Assembly: GCA_017577895.1 (NCBI GenBank) | Contig: PKQY01000002.1 | Location: 1-64,000 of the forward strand | Length of the DNA: 64,000 nucleotides | DNA from: Bacillota bacterium | GTDB taxonomy: Bacteria; Bacillota; Bacilli; ZCTH02-B2 | Direction: 5' to 3' | Shown here: positions 25,498 through 33,466 of the stretch, piece by piece | Layout of the letters: each line of letters begins with the position of its first letter | How positions within the stretch are numbered: the first letter of the stretch is position 1 | Program-made: the position numbers and the translations under genes | The notes under the pieces: model-generated | Databases searched by the model: none | The model's input: only the letters and a program-made list of their open reading frames with translations | Told to the model about the DNA's origin: nothing

Positions 25498-26259
25498 GTG
25501 AGACGGAAGATACGGTTGGAGTTTGCCTATGACGGCACGCATTTTCACGGGTTTCAACGACAATCCCCCGGTAAGCGGACGGTGCAGGGCGAATTGGAGC
25601 GAGTCTTGTCCGAATTGACCGGCGAGCCCATCGTCGTGTACGGTTCCGGCCGCACCGATGCCGGTGTCCACGCTCGGGCCCAAGTCGCCCATTTTGAGAC
25701 CGCCTCCAACATCCCGGTGGAGCGCTGGCCCCGGGTGTTGAATCACCATTTGCCGCCGGACATCATCGTCCGGCGGGCCGATGTGGTGCCCGCCGAATTT
25801 CACGCCCGTTACGATGCCAAGGCGAAAGAGTACCGGTATTGGATTGACCGGGGAGAGGTGCCGGGATTGTGGGCTCGGCGCTTTTCTTGGCACATCCCGT
25901 ATCCCCTGGACGTGGCGGCCATGCGGGAAGCCGCCGGCTATTTGGTGGGCACCCACGATTTCACGACGTTTTCATCGGCCAAAACACCGTTGGAAAACCG
26001 GGTACGGACGTTGTATGCCGTGAAGATCGAGGAGACGGTGATGGGGGAGTCGCCGCTGTTGGTCATCTCGGTGCAAGGGAACGGGTTTTTGTACAACATG
26101 GTCCGGATTATCGTCGGCACGTTGGTCGATGTGGGCCGCGGCAAACTGCCCGCATCGGCCATCCCCCAGCTGTTGGCGGCGAAAGATCGGACGTTGGCCG
26201 GGGCTACGGCGCCGCCGCAAGGATTGATTTTGTGGCAGGTATTGTATTATAATGACTAG
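25498..26259 (+). CDS. truA: tRNA pseudouridine(38-40) synthase
   Basis: TruA makes pseudouridine at positions 38-40 of tRNA. The 253-residue product has the catalytic aspartate D54 in GSGRTDAGVHA and the typical GNGFLYNMVRIIVGTL near residues 197-212. It starts at a GTG with GGGAAGGT nearby. It follows ecfT by 67 bases containing the palindrome GCACACCA-G-TGGTGTGC (25432-25448). A promoter for rplM overlaps its 3' end. Confidence 0.95.
   Translation: MRRKIRLEFAYDGTHFHGFQRQSPGKRTVQGELERVLSELTGEPIVVYGSGRTDAGVHARAQVAHFETASNIPVERWPRVLNHHLPPDIIVRRADVVPAEFHARYDAKAKEYRYWIDRGEVPGLWARRFSWHIPYPLDVAAMREAAGYLVGTHDFTTFSSAKTPLENRVRTLYAVKIEETVMGESPLLVISVQGNGFLYNMVRIIVGTLVDVGRGKLPASAIPQLLAAKDRTLAGATAPPQGLILWQVLYYND
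26224..26253 (+). promoter_or_regulatory. rplM-rpsI promoter inside the end of truA
   Basis: TTGATT at 26224-26229, an 18-base spacer and a perfect TATAAT at 26248-26253 form a SigA-type promoter. It gives a leader of about 90 bases before rplM. Firmicute rplM mRNAs often carry an L13 leader RNA; a covariance-model search would be needed to show it here. Confidence 0.6.
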
Positions 26260-26347
26260 GTATGTTTCCCACTAGCCCCGTTGAATGTTGAATGATCATT
26301 TCGTTTCGTTTCTGATAGACACACCGACATGTAAGGAGGGATTTTGG

Positions 26348-26785
26348 ATGCGCACGACGTATATGGCCAAGCCGAATGAAGTGGAACGTCGATGGTACGT
26401 AGTGGACGCCACCGGCAAAACTTTGGGTCGGCTGGCCTCGCAAGTGGCGGCCATTTTGCGCGGCAAACATAAACCGCAATATACGCCCCACGTGGACACG
26501 GGGGATTTTGTCATTGTTATCAACGCCGACAAAGTCGTGTTGACCGGGAAGAAATTGGTGAAGAAAAAATATTATCGCCATTCCGGTTATCCGGGCGGTT
26601 TGAAGGTGACGACAGCCGGCACCATGCTCAAAACGAAACCGGAACGGATGATTGAGCTGGCCGTCCGTGGCATGCTGCCGAAAAACAGCCTCGGCCGGAA
26701 ACAGTTTAAAAAGCTGAAAGTGTATGCCGGTTCCGCTCACCCCCATCAGGCACAACAACCGATTCCGTTGGAAATCAAAGACTGA
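26348..26785 (+). CDS. rplM: 50S ribosomal protein L13
   Basis: L13 is an early 50S assembly protein. The 145-residue product starts MRTTYMAKPNEVERRWYVVD and has the signature MLPKNSLGRKQFKKLKVYAG. The ATG at 26348 follows AAGGAGGG. It forms a two-gene operon with rpsI, ending at a terminator. Confidence 0.97.
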   Translation: MRTTYMAKPNEVERRWYVVDATGKTLGRLASQVAAILRGKHKPQYTPHVDTGDFVIVINADKVVLTGKKLVKKKYYRHSGYPGGLKVTTAGTMLKTKPERMIELAVRGMLPKNSLGRKQFKKLKVYAGSAHPHQAQQPIPLEIKD

Positions 26786-26801
26786 GGGTAGGAGGGGAAA
26801 T

Positions 26802-27197
26802 ATGGCACAGGTACAATATTACGGCACCGGCCGGCGGAAAGAATCGGTGGCCCGCGTCCGCCTTGTGCCCGGTGATGGAAAATTTATCGTCAATAAACGT
26901 TCGCTGGATGAGTATTTTGGCGGACTGGAAGCGCTGAAGGCGACGATCAAACAGCCGCTCGTCTTGACCGACACGCTTGGAAAATACGATGTGCTTGTCA
27001 ACGTGCGGGGCGGCGGTTTTACCGGACAAGCGGGTGCCATTCGTCACGGCATTGCCCGCGCGTTGCTGCAAGTGGATCCGTCCTTGCGGCCGACGTTGAA
27101 ACAAGCCGGTTTCTTGACCCGCGACCCGCGGATGAAAGAACGGAAAAAATACGGTCTCAAAGGCGCCCGCCGGGCACCGCAATACTCCAAACGGTAA
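26802..27197 (+). CDS. rpsI: 30S ribosomal protein S9
   Basis: S9 reaches the P site with its basic C-terminal tail. The 131-residue product starts MAQVQYYGTGRRKESVARVR and ends RRAPQYSKR; the last residues contact P-site tRNA. GGAGGGGAAAT precedes the ATG at 26802. It is 16 bases after rplM. Confidence 0.97.
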   Translation: MAQVQYYGTGRRKESVARVRLVPGDGKFIVNKRSLDEYFGGLEALKATIKQPLVLTDTLGKYDVLVNVRGGGFTGQAGAIRHGIARALLQVDPSLRPTLKQAGFLTRDPRMKERKKYGLKGARRAPQYSKR

Positions 27198-27220
27198 GTT
27201 GAACAGCTCTTTTTGCCCGC

Positions 27221-27250
27221 AAAGCACCCGGAAGCCCGGGTGCTTTTTGT
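27221..27250 (+). terminator. Rho-independent terminator after rpsI
   Basis: AAAGCACCCGG (27221-27231) pairs perfectly with CCGGGTGCTTT (27236-27246) and is followed by TTGT. It ends the rplM-rpsI operon. Confidence 0.85.
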
Positions 27251-27279
27251 ATAATTTTTTTGTATAATTTTTATATAAT
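27250..27279 (+). repeat. Tandem TATAAT-bearing AT-rich repeats
   Basis: TATAAT occurs three times, at 27250-27255, 27263-27268 and 27274-27279. The first two lie in a repeated TTTTTGTATAATTTTT unit. It directly follows the rpsI terminator and precedes the enoyl-CoA hydratase gene by about 65 bases. No clear -35 boxes were found, so promoter activity is uncertain. Confidence 0.45.
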
Positions 27280-27344
27280 TAATCTGGATCCATTATCCCG
27301 TATCACTTCCTGGGATCCGATTTGCATCTAAAGGAGGAATGGCG

Positions 27345-28127
27345 ATGACCGTCTTGTTGGAAGAGCGGCTGGAAGACGGCCGCATTGCGGTGTTGACCAT
27401 GAACCGGCCGGCGGCGTTGAATGCGCTCAACACGGAAATGGCGCAAGCGTTGTACGAGGCGATGGAACGGTTGAGCGAGGAAAAAGCCGTTCGGGTCATC
27501 ATTTTGACCGGCGCCGGGGAAAAGGCGTTTTGCACCGGCGGCGATTTCAAGGAGCGCAACAACATGACCGAAGAAGAATGGCACCGGCAACATCGCCTCT
27601 TTCAAAAAGTGGCCCGCGCCTTTCGGCGCTGTCCGAAGCCGGTCATCGCGGCCGTCAACGGCTATGCCCTGGGAGGCGGATGCGAATTGGCGTTGAGTTG
27701 CGATTTTGTATATGCGTCGCACAACGCCGCTTTCGGTTTGCCGGAGGTGAGCCGGGGCATTATTCCCGGCATCGGCGGCACCCAGCTCATCAGTCGGTTT
27801 TTACCCCGGGGTATGGCGTTGGAGATGCTGTTGACCGGCCGCCACTTACCGGCCGAAGAGGCCCGCCAGTGGGGGATGGTCAATCGGGTGGTGCCGTTGG
27901 CGGAGTTGCTGCCGGCGGTGCTGGCGACGGCGAAGCAAATTGCCGCCAACTCTCCCCATGCGGTGCGGATGGCGAAACGGGCGTTTGTCTTGGGGGTGGA
28001 TCATCCGTTGGAAGAAGGCATCGAGATTGCGTTGGAAAGTTACCACCGGGCCATCAGTCATCCCGACCGCATCGAAGGGACGCGGGCCTTTGTGGAAAAA
28101 CGCCCCCCTCGGTACATGGATGCGTAA
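27345..28127 (+). CDS. Enoyl-CoA hydratase/isomerase family protein
   Basis: A crotonase-fold enzyme, expected to hydrate trans-2-enoyl-CoA in beta-oxidation or related acyl-CoA catabolism. The 260-residue product has the oxyanion-hole segments CTGGDFKER near residues 64-72 and GYALGGGCELALSCDF near 107-122, with one catalytic Glu there and the second in GLPEVSRGIIPG near 133-144. The ATG at 27345 is seven bases after AAGGAGG. It stands alone between two terminators, inserted between rpsI and ybaK. The exact substrate cannot be deduced. Confidence 0.85.
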   Translation: MTVLLEERLEDGRIAVLTMNRPAALNALNTEMAQALYEAMERLSEEKAVRVIILTGAGEKAFCTGGDFKERNNMTEEEWHRQHRLFQKVARAFRRCPKPVIAAVNGYALGGGCELALSCDFVYASHNAAFGLPEVSRGIIPGIGGTQLISRFLPRGMALEMLLTGRHLPAEEARQWGMVNRVVPLAELLPAVLATAKQIAANSPHAVRMAKRAFVLGVDHPLEEGIEIALESYHRAISHPDRIEGTRAFVEKRPPRYMDA

Positions 28128-28169
28128 TTCTCGCCGCAGCATGAGATCTGTCTCGTCCGTCGATTCAGA

Positions 28170-28197
28170 CCCCTTTCCCTTGGGGAGGGGGTTTTTT
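28170..28197 (+). terminator. Rho-independent terminator after the enoyl-CoA hydratase gene
   Basis: CCCCTTTCCC (28170-28179) pairs, with two G-T pairs, with GGGGAGGGGG (28182-28191) and is followed by six T residues. The drawn loop is only two bases; in practice the inner pairs would open. Confidence 0.75.
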
Positions 28198-28284
28198 CGT
28201 TTTGCGAAGGATGTTCTGGCCAGATTTGGGAATGCTGTTGGTATAGACACCAAGTCGCCAATCGGCCGGACGAAGGTGAGATCG

Positions 28285-28743
28285 ATGGACAAGGTCGTCG
28301 ATTTGGAAGCATATCGACAGAAGCAGTGGGATCGGTTCCGAGAACGGGCGGTCTATTGGCTGGATCCGGAAGAATACCGCACTTATTACGAGGAAATGGT
28401 CAGTTGGTTATTGGTCCGTTCCCATTGGTACGAACGGTTGCTGGTGGAAGAGGCGCTGTTTGAGACGTTGTTGGACGGGTTTTGCATGGGACTGGAAGCC
28501 AGCCGCCGCCGGCATAAGGAGCGGCCTTTTTCGCGGGATGAAATTGATGCATTGTTCAAGCAACAATATCTGCACCAGGCCGATGAATCGGTTCGGCGCA
28601 ACTGCAGCAAATATCATCTGTATTCGGTCGTCAACGAATGGATCTGGCTGTCGTTGCAAATTGTGTTTGACGATTGTGTGCAACGCTGGTTTCATAAAGG
28701 TTTTCAGCAAGGGATTCGGTACCAAAAAATCCGGCAGTGGTGA
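28285..28743 (+). CDS. ybaK: YbaK-like protein (DUF2521 family)
   Basis: A 152-residue protein rich in Arg, Glu and aromatic residues, with no signal peptide. Position directly before cwlD and length match Bacillus YbaK, a DUF2521 protein of unknown function. The assignment is mainly by synteny; sequence similarity would need a profile search. The ATG at 28285 follows GAAGGTGAG. An extended -10 candidate (TGG then TATAGA at 28242-28247) lies upstream without a clear -35. Its stop overlaps the possible start region of cwlD. Confidence 0.65.
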   Translation: MDKVVDLEAYRQKQWDRFRERAVYWLDPEEYRTYYEEMVSWLLVRSHWYERLLVEEALFETLLDGFCMGLEASRRRHKERPFSRDEIDALFKQQYLHQADESVRRNCSKYHLYSVVNEWIWLSLQIVFDDCVQRWFHKGFQQGIRYQKIRQW

Positions 28744-28748
28744 TCGAA

Positions 28749-29528
28749 ATGAGGAGATGCATCAAGGAACAGAAACGGCTTCAAAGCGTGCGCAGGGCAG
28801 GGAACGTCGGGATAAAGAAACGATGGCTGATGAGCGGGTTGCTGACTGCCGCCTTCATGGCTGCACTGATGGGGGTGGAGATGGCGGGGGAAGGGCAGAT
28901 CCATGCCTGGTGGCCCTTGAGCGGCCAAGTGATCGTCATCGACCCGGGCCACGGCGGACCGGACGGCGGCGCGGTCAGCCCCACGGGTTTGGTGGAAAAA
29001 GACGTGGCTTTGGACGTGGCGTTTTATTTGCGGGATTATTTGCAGCAGGCAGGCGCCTTGGTCCGCATGACCCGGGAAGGGGATTACGATTTGGCCCGCC
29101 CACAGACCCGGGGGTATTCGCGGCGTAAGACGGAAGATTTGAAGCGGCGGGCAGCCATCGTACAGGAAAGCGGCGCCGATTTGGTCGTCAGCATCCATTT
29201 GAACAGTTTTCGCAATGCCCGCTACCGGGGAGCGCAGGCGTTTTTTAGTACGAAGCAGGAAGACAGCCGGCGTTTGGCCGAGGCGGTACAGCAAGAATTG
29301 ATCGCCAGTTTGGGCAACACGAAGCGGACGGCTAAAAAGTTGGACGAAATTTTTTTGTTGAATCAAAGTCCCGTGCCGGCCGTGCTGGTGGAAATCGGGT
29401 TTTTGTCCCACCAGGAAGAAGTGCAGTTGTTGGCGCAACCGGAATACCAGCGAAAAGTTGCCGCTGCCATCTACCGGGGAATGCTCCGTTTCTATGTGGA
29501 CGAGAAAGACAACAGACCGACATATTGA
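28749..29528 (+). CDS. cwlD: Spore cortex N-acetylmuramoyl-L-alanine amidase CwlD
   Basis: CwlD removes the peptide from muramic acid during spore cortex synthesis, so that PdaA can form muramic lactam. The roughly 259-residue product has an N-terminal membrane or signal segment near residues 25-45 and an amidase_3 domain: zinc ligands His in DPGHGG, Glu in GLVEKDVALD and His in VSIHLNSF, with catalytic Glu in LVEIGFLSH. Start is uncertain: GTG codons at 28737 and 28740 overlap ybaK; the ATG at 28749 is chosen here. Confidence 0.9.
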   Translation: MRRCIKEQKRLQSVRRAGNVGIKKRWLMSGLLTAAFMAALMGVEMAGEGQIHAWWPLSGQVIVIDPGHGGPDGGAVSPTGLVEKDVALDVAFYLRDYLQQAGALVRMTREGDYDLARPQTRGYSRRKTEDLKRRAAIVQESGADLVVSIHLNSFRNARYRGAQAFFSTKQEDSRRLAEAVQQELIASLGNTKRTAKKLDEIFLLNQSPVPAVLVEIGFLSHQEEVQLLAQPEYQRKVAAAIYRGMLRFYVDEKDNRPTY

Positions 29529-29577
29529 TATAATGACGGGGAAAGGGGTTGGATTTTGCCAAAAGAGGTGATGGCGG

Positions 29578-30681
29578 ATGTTGACGCGCGAGCAAGTGCT
29601 CGAAGTGTTAAAGGATGTGGAAGATCCCGAGCTCCGCAAGAGCGTCGTTGAATTAGATATGGTCCGGAACATTCAGATCAGCCCGGACAACGATGTGCAA
29701 TTGGAATTGGTGTTGACCGTACCCGGTTGTCCGTTGAAGACGGTCATCGAAGAACGGGTTGTCCAAGCGCTGCAAGAACGGGGCGCCCGCAACGTGCAAG
29801 TGCGCTTTGGGGCCATGACCGACGAGGAGCGGGCCGCCTTGGCCCAACGGTTGCGGGGCGAGCGGCAAGCAGCTGGTGCAGGTCCGGCGGGAGGTGCGCC
29901 CATTTCGCCCCTCCTGGCCAAAGACAGCAAAACCCAGTTCATTGCCATCGCCAGCGGCAAAGGCGGTGTCGGGAAATCCACCATTACGGTTAACTTGGCG
30001 GTGGCCCTGGCGCGGGCTGGTTATCGGGTAGGGGTGATCGACGCCGACATTTACGGCTTCAGCGTGCCGGACATGATGGGTATCGAACAGCGGCCGACGG
30101 TCATCGGCGACTTGATCTTGCCGGTGGAAAAGCTGGGCGTCAAAGTGATGTCCATGGCGTTTTTTGTGGAAGACAACCGGCCGGTCATTTGGCGGGGCCC
30201 CATGCTGGGCAAGATGTTGCGCAACTTCTTCAGTGAGATTCACTGGGGCGAGTTGGATTACATGTTGCTGGACTTGCCGCCGGGAACCGGCGATGTGGCG
30301 TTGGACGTGCACCAATTGATTCCGCAAAGCAAAGAAATCATCGTTACGACTCCGCATTTGACCGCGGCCTTTGTGGCGGCCCGGGCCGGGGGCATGGCGA
30401 TCCAGACGAACCACGAAATTCTCGGCGTGGTGGAAAACATGTCTTGGTTTGAATGCAGCCATTGCGGCGAAAAAGAATACATTTTCGGTACTGGTGGCGG
30501 ACAAAAACTGGCGGAATATTTGCGGACGACCTTGTTGGCGCAAATTCCCATCGGGGCGCCGCAAGGTCCCATGTTGGAGGAAGCGCCGGGCATATATCCG
30601 CCGTCGTCGCCGCAAGCGGCCATTTTTGATCGGTTGGCCGCCGCCGTCATCGAAAAGACGTCCTCTTCAGTCAAGCAATAA
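29578..30681 (+). CDS. salA: Mrp/ApbC-type P-loop ATPase (SalA)
   Basis: A 367-residue protein of the Mrp/NBP35 family. Residues 1-80 form a MIP18-type domain (DPELRKSVVELDMV), then the deviant Walker A GKGGVGKS at 127-134 and a CxxC (FECSHCG) near residue 285. Family members carry Fe-S clusters; in Bacillus subtilis SalA (YbaL) at this locus also represses scoC. The binding site AAAAGAGGTG lies before the ATG at 29578. A TATAAT at 29529-29534 may be its -10 box, but no good -35 was seen. Confidence 0.92.
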   Translation: MLTREQVLEVLKDVEDPELRKSVVELDMVRNIQISPDNDVQLELVLTVPGCPLKTVIEERVVQALQERGARNVQVRFGAMTDEERAALAQRLRGERQAAGAGPAGGAPISPLLAKDSKTQFIAIASGKGGVGKSTITVNLAVALARAGYRVGVIDADIYGFSVPDMMGIEQRPTVIGDLILPVEKLGVKVMSMAFFVEDNRPVIWRGPMLGKMLRNFFSEIHWGELDYMLLDLPPGTGDVALDVHQLIPQSKEIIVTTPHLTAAFVAARAGGMAIQTNHEILGVVENMSWFECSHCGEKEYIFGTGGGQKLAEYLRTTLLAQIPIGAPQGPMLEEAPGIYPPSSPQAAIFDRLAAAVIEKTSSSVKQ

Positions 30682-30709
30682 CTGTCGGTTCAAGCACCTC
30701 CATAGTCCG

Positions 30710-30734
30710 GCGGGGATTTCCCCGCTGATTTTTT
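30710..30734 (+). terminator. Rho-independent terminator after salA
   Basis: GCGGGGA (30710-30716) pairs with TCCCCGC (30719-30725), followed by a run of six T residues at 30729-30734. It terminates rightward transcription from salA before the convergent gerD. Confidence 0.75.
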
Positions 30735-30746
30735 GTGCTCAGCTTT

Positions 30747-31379
30747 TCATGATCCCTTTTGCGATTCTCCTTGGCCGCCGTCACTGCCTTGCCCTTTCTC
30801 GCCGCTCTTTTCTTTCGGCTTGGTGGCTTCCTCTTGCGCTTTCATCATCAGTTGCACGAGTTCTTCTTGAAACATGGGGCTGTCCAGCGACTCTTTCATC
30901 ACCGTGATGATTTGCTGCCGAAAGGCGTTGCTCTTCAACAACTCCAGCTGTTCTTGCTGGAATTCCGGATCTTGAAACACTTCGTGGAGCATGGAGCGGT
31001 ATTCCGGATCTTTCATCAAATCTTTGAGCAGTTGCTTCGTCTGTTCTTGCAGCGCTTTTGCCAATTCGGCGGCAAATTTCGGTTCTCGAATGATCTCATT
31101 CAACTTTTCCCGATTTTCTTCCGCAGTGATCGTTTCTTGGATCATGGTTTTAAAGTCTTCCCCGCTGAGGACGACTTGTTTTTGGAATTCCCGGTCTTGA
31201 AACATTTCTTGGATAGCTTTTTTTCCGTCGTCGGTCTTCAAAATGTCGACGACCATTTCTTTCGTGCTTTCGTAGGGCAAGGCCGTCTCTTGTTGCGGCC
31301 GCTGCGCCGGACTGCAGCCGCTTAAAAAGACGGCCAAGCAGCTGATGATGAGAATGGTTCGACCGGTCAGATGGTTCAT
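30747..31379 (-). CDS. gerD: Spore germination lipoprotein GerD
   Basis: GerD is an inner-membrane lipoprotein of the spore needed for clustering of germinant receptors. The 210-residue product has a signal peptide ending in the lipobox LSGC with lipidated C22. Then comes a long alpha-helical region full of repeated EF/DPEF-type short units (REFQKQ, PKFAAEL, PEYRSML, PEFQQEQL), and a Gly/Ser-rich tail. It is on the opposite strand from its neighbours, as in Bacillus, and has an exact SigG -10 box upstream. Confidence 0.93.
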   Translation of the reverse strand: MNHLTGRTILIISCLAVFLSGCSPAQRPQQETALPYESTKEMVVDILKTDDGKKAIQEMFQDREFQKQVVLSGEDFKTMIQETITAEENREKLNEIIREPKFAAELAKALQEQTKQLLKDLMKDPEYRSMLHEVFQDPEFQQEQLELLKSNAFRQQIITVMKESLDSPMFQEELVQLMMKAQEEATKPKEKSGEKGQGSDGGQGESQKGS

Positions 31380-31417
31380 TTGGCGACTCCCCTTGGACCA
31401 TCGATTGTTTCCTTAAG

Positions 31418-31448
31418 TAGTATGCGTGGGTTGAAAGCTTGGAATGCG
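31418..31448 (-). promoter_or_regulatory. SigG-type promoter for gerD
   Basis: On the minus strand CATACTA (31418-31424) matches the SigG -10 consensus exactly, and CGCATT (31443-31448) stands 18 bases upstream as a -35. SigG is the late forespore sigma factor, and gerD is forespore-expressed in Bacillus. Confidence 0.6.
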
Positions 31449-31467
31449 ATCGAATGACTGGTAAAAT
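31439..31467 (+). promoter_or_regulatory. SigA-type promoter for kbaA
   Basis: TTGGAA (31439-31444), a 17-base spacer and TAAAAT (31462-31467) preceded by TGG form an extended -10 promoter. It overlaps the -35 of the divergent gerD promoter. The kbaA start lies about 40 bases downstream. Confidence 0.55.
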
Positions 31468-31509
31468 CAATATGATCGAGGCCTTAGACCAATAGGGAGG
31501 AAGCCAATT

Positions 31510-32145
31510 TTGAAAGCGCGCAATTGGGCATTTTTGTTTGTGACGACGTTGACCGTCGGTGCCGTCACCGGGTTATTGTGCGGCTTCGGCACGTACGTGT
31601 TGCAGACCGGTGCCGAAGTGGTGGGGCGTGACTTGTGGTTGTCCATCCTCGGTTTTGTCGGTGCCGGCCTCATGTTCAGCCTCATGAGCCAAATGGGCTT
31701 GTTTGCGTACTTTTTCTTTCAGGCGCTGATGTTGGGCATCTTGAAGCGGTACTGGCTGTGGCAAGTGTTTCAGGCAGTGGTCGTCTTGTTGGTGCTGGTC
31801 GACCTCGTTTGGTTGCGGGCGGCTGCCGGAGGGGGCCATTGGCTGGCCTATGTCCCGTTGCCGTTGGCGCTGTTGGCCGTCGGATTGTTGGTGGCCGTGC
31901 TCAAGAGTCATCTGACCGATCGCACGGCGTTTATTCCCACGTTGTTCGTCATGGTCGTCTTGACGACACTGGAATGGTTGCCGGCGCTGACGACGGGCAA
32001 TCGGCTTTCCATGTGGGTGATGATCGTCCCGTTGTTGTGTTGCAACGCATGGCAAGTGCTCATTTTGCACCGGTTGGTGGACACCGGGAAAGGCGACGGG
32101 AAAAAAACGACTGCTGCGCGGAAAAAGAAATGGGCCGCTGTATAA
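31510..32145 (+). CDS. kbaA: KinB-signalling pathway activation protein KbaA
   Basis: KbaA is an integral membrane protein needed for activation of sporulation kinase KinB. The 211-residue product has about six hydrophobic segments and a basic C-terminal tail (KKTTAARKKKW). It starts at a TTG after AATAGGGAGG. Order gerD-kbaA-pdaB is the Bacillus order, which carries most of the assignment. Its stop codon lies in the loop of the following terminator. Confidence 0.88.
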   Translation: MKARNWAFLFVTTLTVGAVTGLLCGFGTYVLQTGAEVVGRDLWLSILGFVGAGLMFSLMSQMGLFAYFFFQALMLGILKRYWLWQVFQAVVVLLVLVDLVWLRAAAGGGHWLAYVPLPLALLAVGLLVAVLKSHLTDRTAFIPTLFVMVVLTTLEWLPALTTGNRLSMWVMIVPLLCCNAWQVLILHRLVDTGKGDGKKTTAARKKKWAAV

Positions 32146-32159
32146 AGCGGCCCGTTTTG
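32132..32159 (+). terminator. Terminator at the end of kbaA
   Basis: GGGCCGCT (32132-32139) pairs with AGCGGCCC (32146-32153), followed by GTTTTGTT. The kbaA stop codon is in the loop. pdaB converges from the other side. Confidence 0.75.
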
Positions 32160-32175
32160 TTGCGCTGGTTTTGTG

Positions 32176-32952
32176 TCACGGCAAGTCTGTGGCGTCGATC
32201 TCGGCGGTGGCGATGAGTTCCGACACCGTTACCAACTCATAGCCTTTGGCCCGCAACTCGTCGATAATGGTCGGCAGCGCCAAATGGGTCTGTTTGCACG
32301 AATCGCTGGCGTGCATCAAAATAATGTCCCCGGGGTGCACGTTGTTCAACACCCGCTGTACGATGCGATCGACGCCGGGGTTCATCCAATCGAGGGAATC
32401 GGTATCCCATTGAATGACGGTGTAGCCCAGGGAGTGGGCGACCCGCAATACCCGTTTGTCGAAGTCGCCGTTGGGCATCCGGATGAGCGTCGGTTTTGTG
32501 CCGGTCAGTTTGTGCAAAATTTCATCGGCTTTGAGAATTTGTTGCCGGATTTCTTCTTCGCTCAGGCGGCTGTAGTTGATGTGCTTGTGTCCGTGGCTGC
32601 CGATTTCGTATCCGGCGTCGACAATGCGCTGGACGATGTCCGGATGATTTTCGGCCCAAGGCGAGGAAAGGAAAAACGTCACTTTGTCCACTTGCTTTTC
32701 TTCCAAGATGTCCAAAATGGGCCCCGGCCGCTTGTCGCCCCAGCTGATGTCAAAGGTGAGGGCGACCCGTTTCTTGTCGGTCGGCACACTGTAGATGGCC
32801 GTCGGCTCGTCGGGCGCCGTTGCCGGCACCGAATCGTGATAAATGCTGATGTCTTTTTGTTCCACGTACAAAATGCCGATGGCAAAGACCATGGCGGTGA
32901 GGATGATGGCGACTCGCTTTAGATGGGAGGCTTTGATGGTCCAAAAGATCAT
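32176..32952 (-). CDS. pdaB: Polysaccharide deacetylase family sporulation protein PdaB
   Basis: PdaB is a NodB-fold protein needed to maintain spores after late sporulation. The roughly 258-residue product has one N-terminal membrane segment (residues 12-30) and the deacetylase domain: TFDISWGD (metal-binding Asp region), SHGHKHINY (zinc His pair) and LMHASDS. The start is unclear. The ATG at 32952 fits the family alignment but lacks a binding site; an in-frame ATG at 33003 has AAAGGAGGG only after it. A SigE-type promoter lies further upstream. Confidence 0.88.
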   Translation of the reverse strand: MIFWTIKASHLKRVAIILTAMVFAIGILYVEQKDISIYHDSVPATAPDEPTAIYSVPTDKKRVALTFDISWGDKRPGPILDILEEKQVDKVTFFLSSPWAENHPDIVQRIVDAGYEIGSHGHKHINYSRLSEEEIRQQILKADEILHKLTGTKPTLIRMPNGDFDKRVLRVAHSLGYTVIQWDTDSLDWMNPGVDRIVQRVLNNVHPGDIILMHASDSCKQTHLALPTIIDELRAKGYELVTVSELIATAEIDATDLP

Positions 32953-33107
32953 GGATGTGGCGACGGGTTTGGTGGGATGACGCCGTCGCTGCCCTCCTTT
33001 CATCAGTATCGTCAGTATCGTCTGTGCGTATCGATCGTGGATGTGCCGTACGGTGCCGAGCAACCGGAGCGCCGCAGGGCGAAAGGTTGTCCCGGCAGTT
33101 CAGTATT

Positions 33108-33136
33108 AATGTATGCCTGTTGGCCGGTCGCTATGA
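33108..33136 (-). promoter_or_regulatory. SigE-type promoter for pdaB
   Basis: On the minus strand TCATAGC (33130-33136), a 14-base spacer and CATACATT (33108-33115) resemble the SigE consensus (KMATATT, CATACANT). SigE is the mother-cell sigma factor. This is about 100-150 bases before the candidate pdaB starts. Confidence 0.5.
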
Positions 33137-33156
33137 AACATCCAAAAGGTGGCGGT

Positions 33157-33185
33157 TGACAAAGAAGGGGAACCGTGGTATCATT
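33157..33185 (+). promoter_or_regulatory. Strong SigA-type promoter upstream of the tRNA array
   Basis: A perfect TTGACA (33157-33162), a 17-base spacer and TATCAT (33180-33185) preceded by TGG. It points rightward to the tRNA genes, which start 120 bases later. The rest of the 350-base gap between pdaB and the first tRNA holds a second promoter, and no gene was recognised in it. Confidence 0.75.
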
Positions 33186-33255
33186 CGAAGCGTTGTTACG
33201 GTTCCCTGACTTGACCATCGACGGTGTTCGGAGCACCGAAGACGGTCAACGGGGC

Positions 33256-33284
33256 TTGCAAACAGCGGCAAAACATATTAAAAT
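33256..33284 (+). promoter_or_regulatory. tRNA array proximal promoter
   Basis: TTGCAA (33256-33261), a 17-base spacer and TAAAAT (33279-33284) lie just 22 bases before tRNA-Asn. Together with the promoter at 33157 this gives tandem promoters, as is common for stable RNA operons. Confidence 0.65.
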
Positions 33285-33305
33285 ATACGAGTGCAAGGAC
33301 ATTAT

Positions 33306-33380
33306 TCCTCCGTAGCTCAATGGTAGAGCAACCGGCTGTTAACCGGTAGGTTACAGGTTCGAGTCCTGTCGGAGGAGCCA
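33306..33380 (+). tRNA. tRNA-Asn (GTT)
   Basis: The acceptor stem TCCTCCG/CGGAGGA closes, the anticodon stem ACCGG/CCGGT encloses loop CTGTTAA with anticodon GTT, the GGTTCGAGT T-loop is present and CCA is encoded. It is the first of nine tRNA genes in the array. Confidence 0.96.
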
Positions 33381-33385
33381 CTCTT

Positions 33386-33461
33386 GCTCCCATAGCTCAG
33401 TCGGTAGAGCGCTTCCATGGTAAGGAAGAGGTCACCAGTTCGAGTCTGGTTGGGAGCTCCA
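33386..33461 (+). tRNA. tRNA-Thr (GGT)
   Basis: Acceptor stem GCTCCCA/TGGGAGC, anticodon stem CTTCC/GGAAG with loop ATGGTAA (anticodon GGT), GTTCGAGTC T-loop and encoded CCA. Confidence 0.95.
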
Positions 33462-33466
33462 TTATT

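Noticed and set aside
32953..33305. A protein-coding gene in the pdaB-tRNA gap
   Set aside because: Frames in this 350-base stretch lack binding sites and conserved sequence; promoters for pdaB and the tRNA array account for its content.
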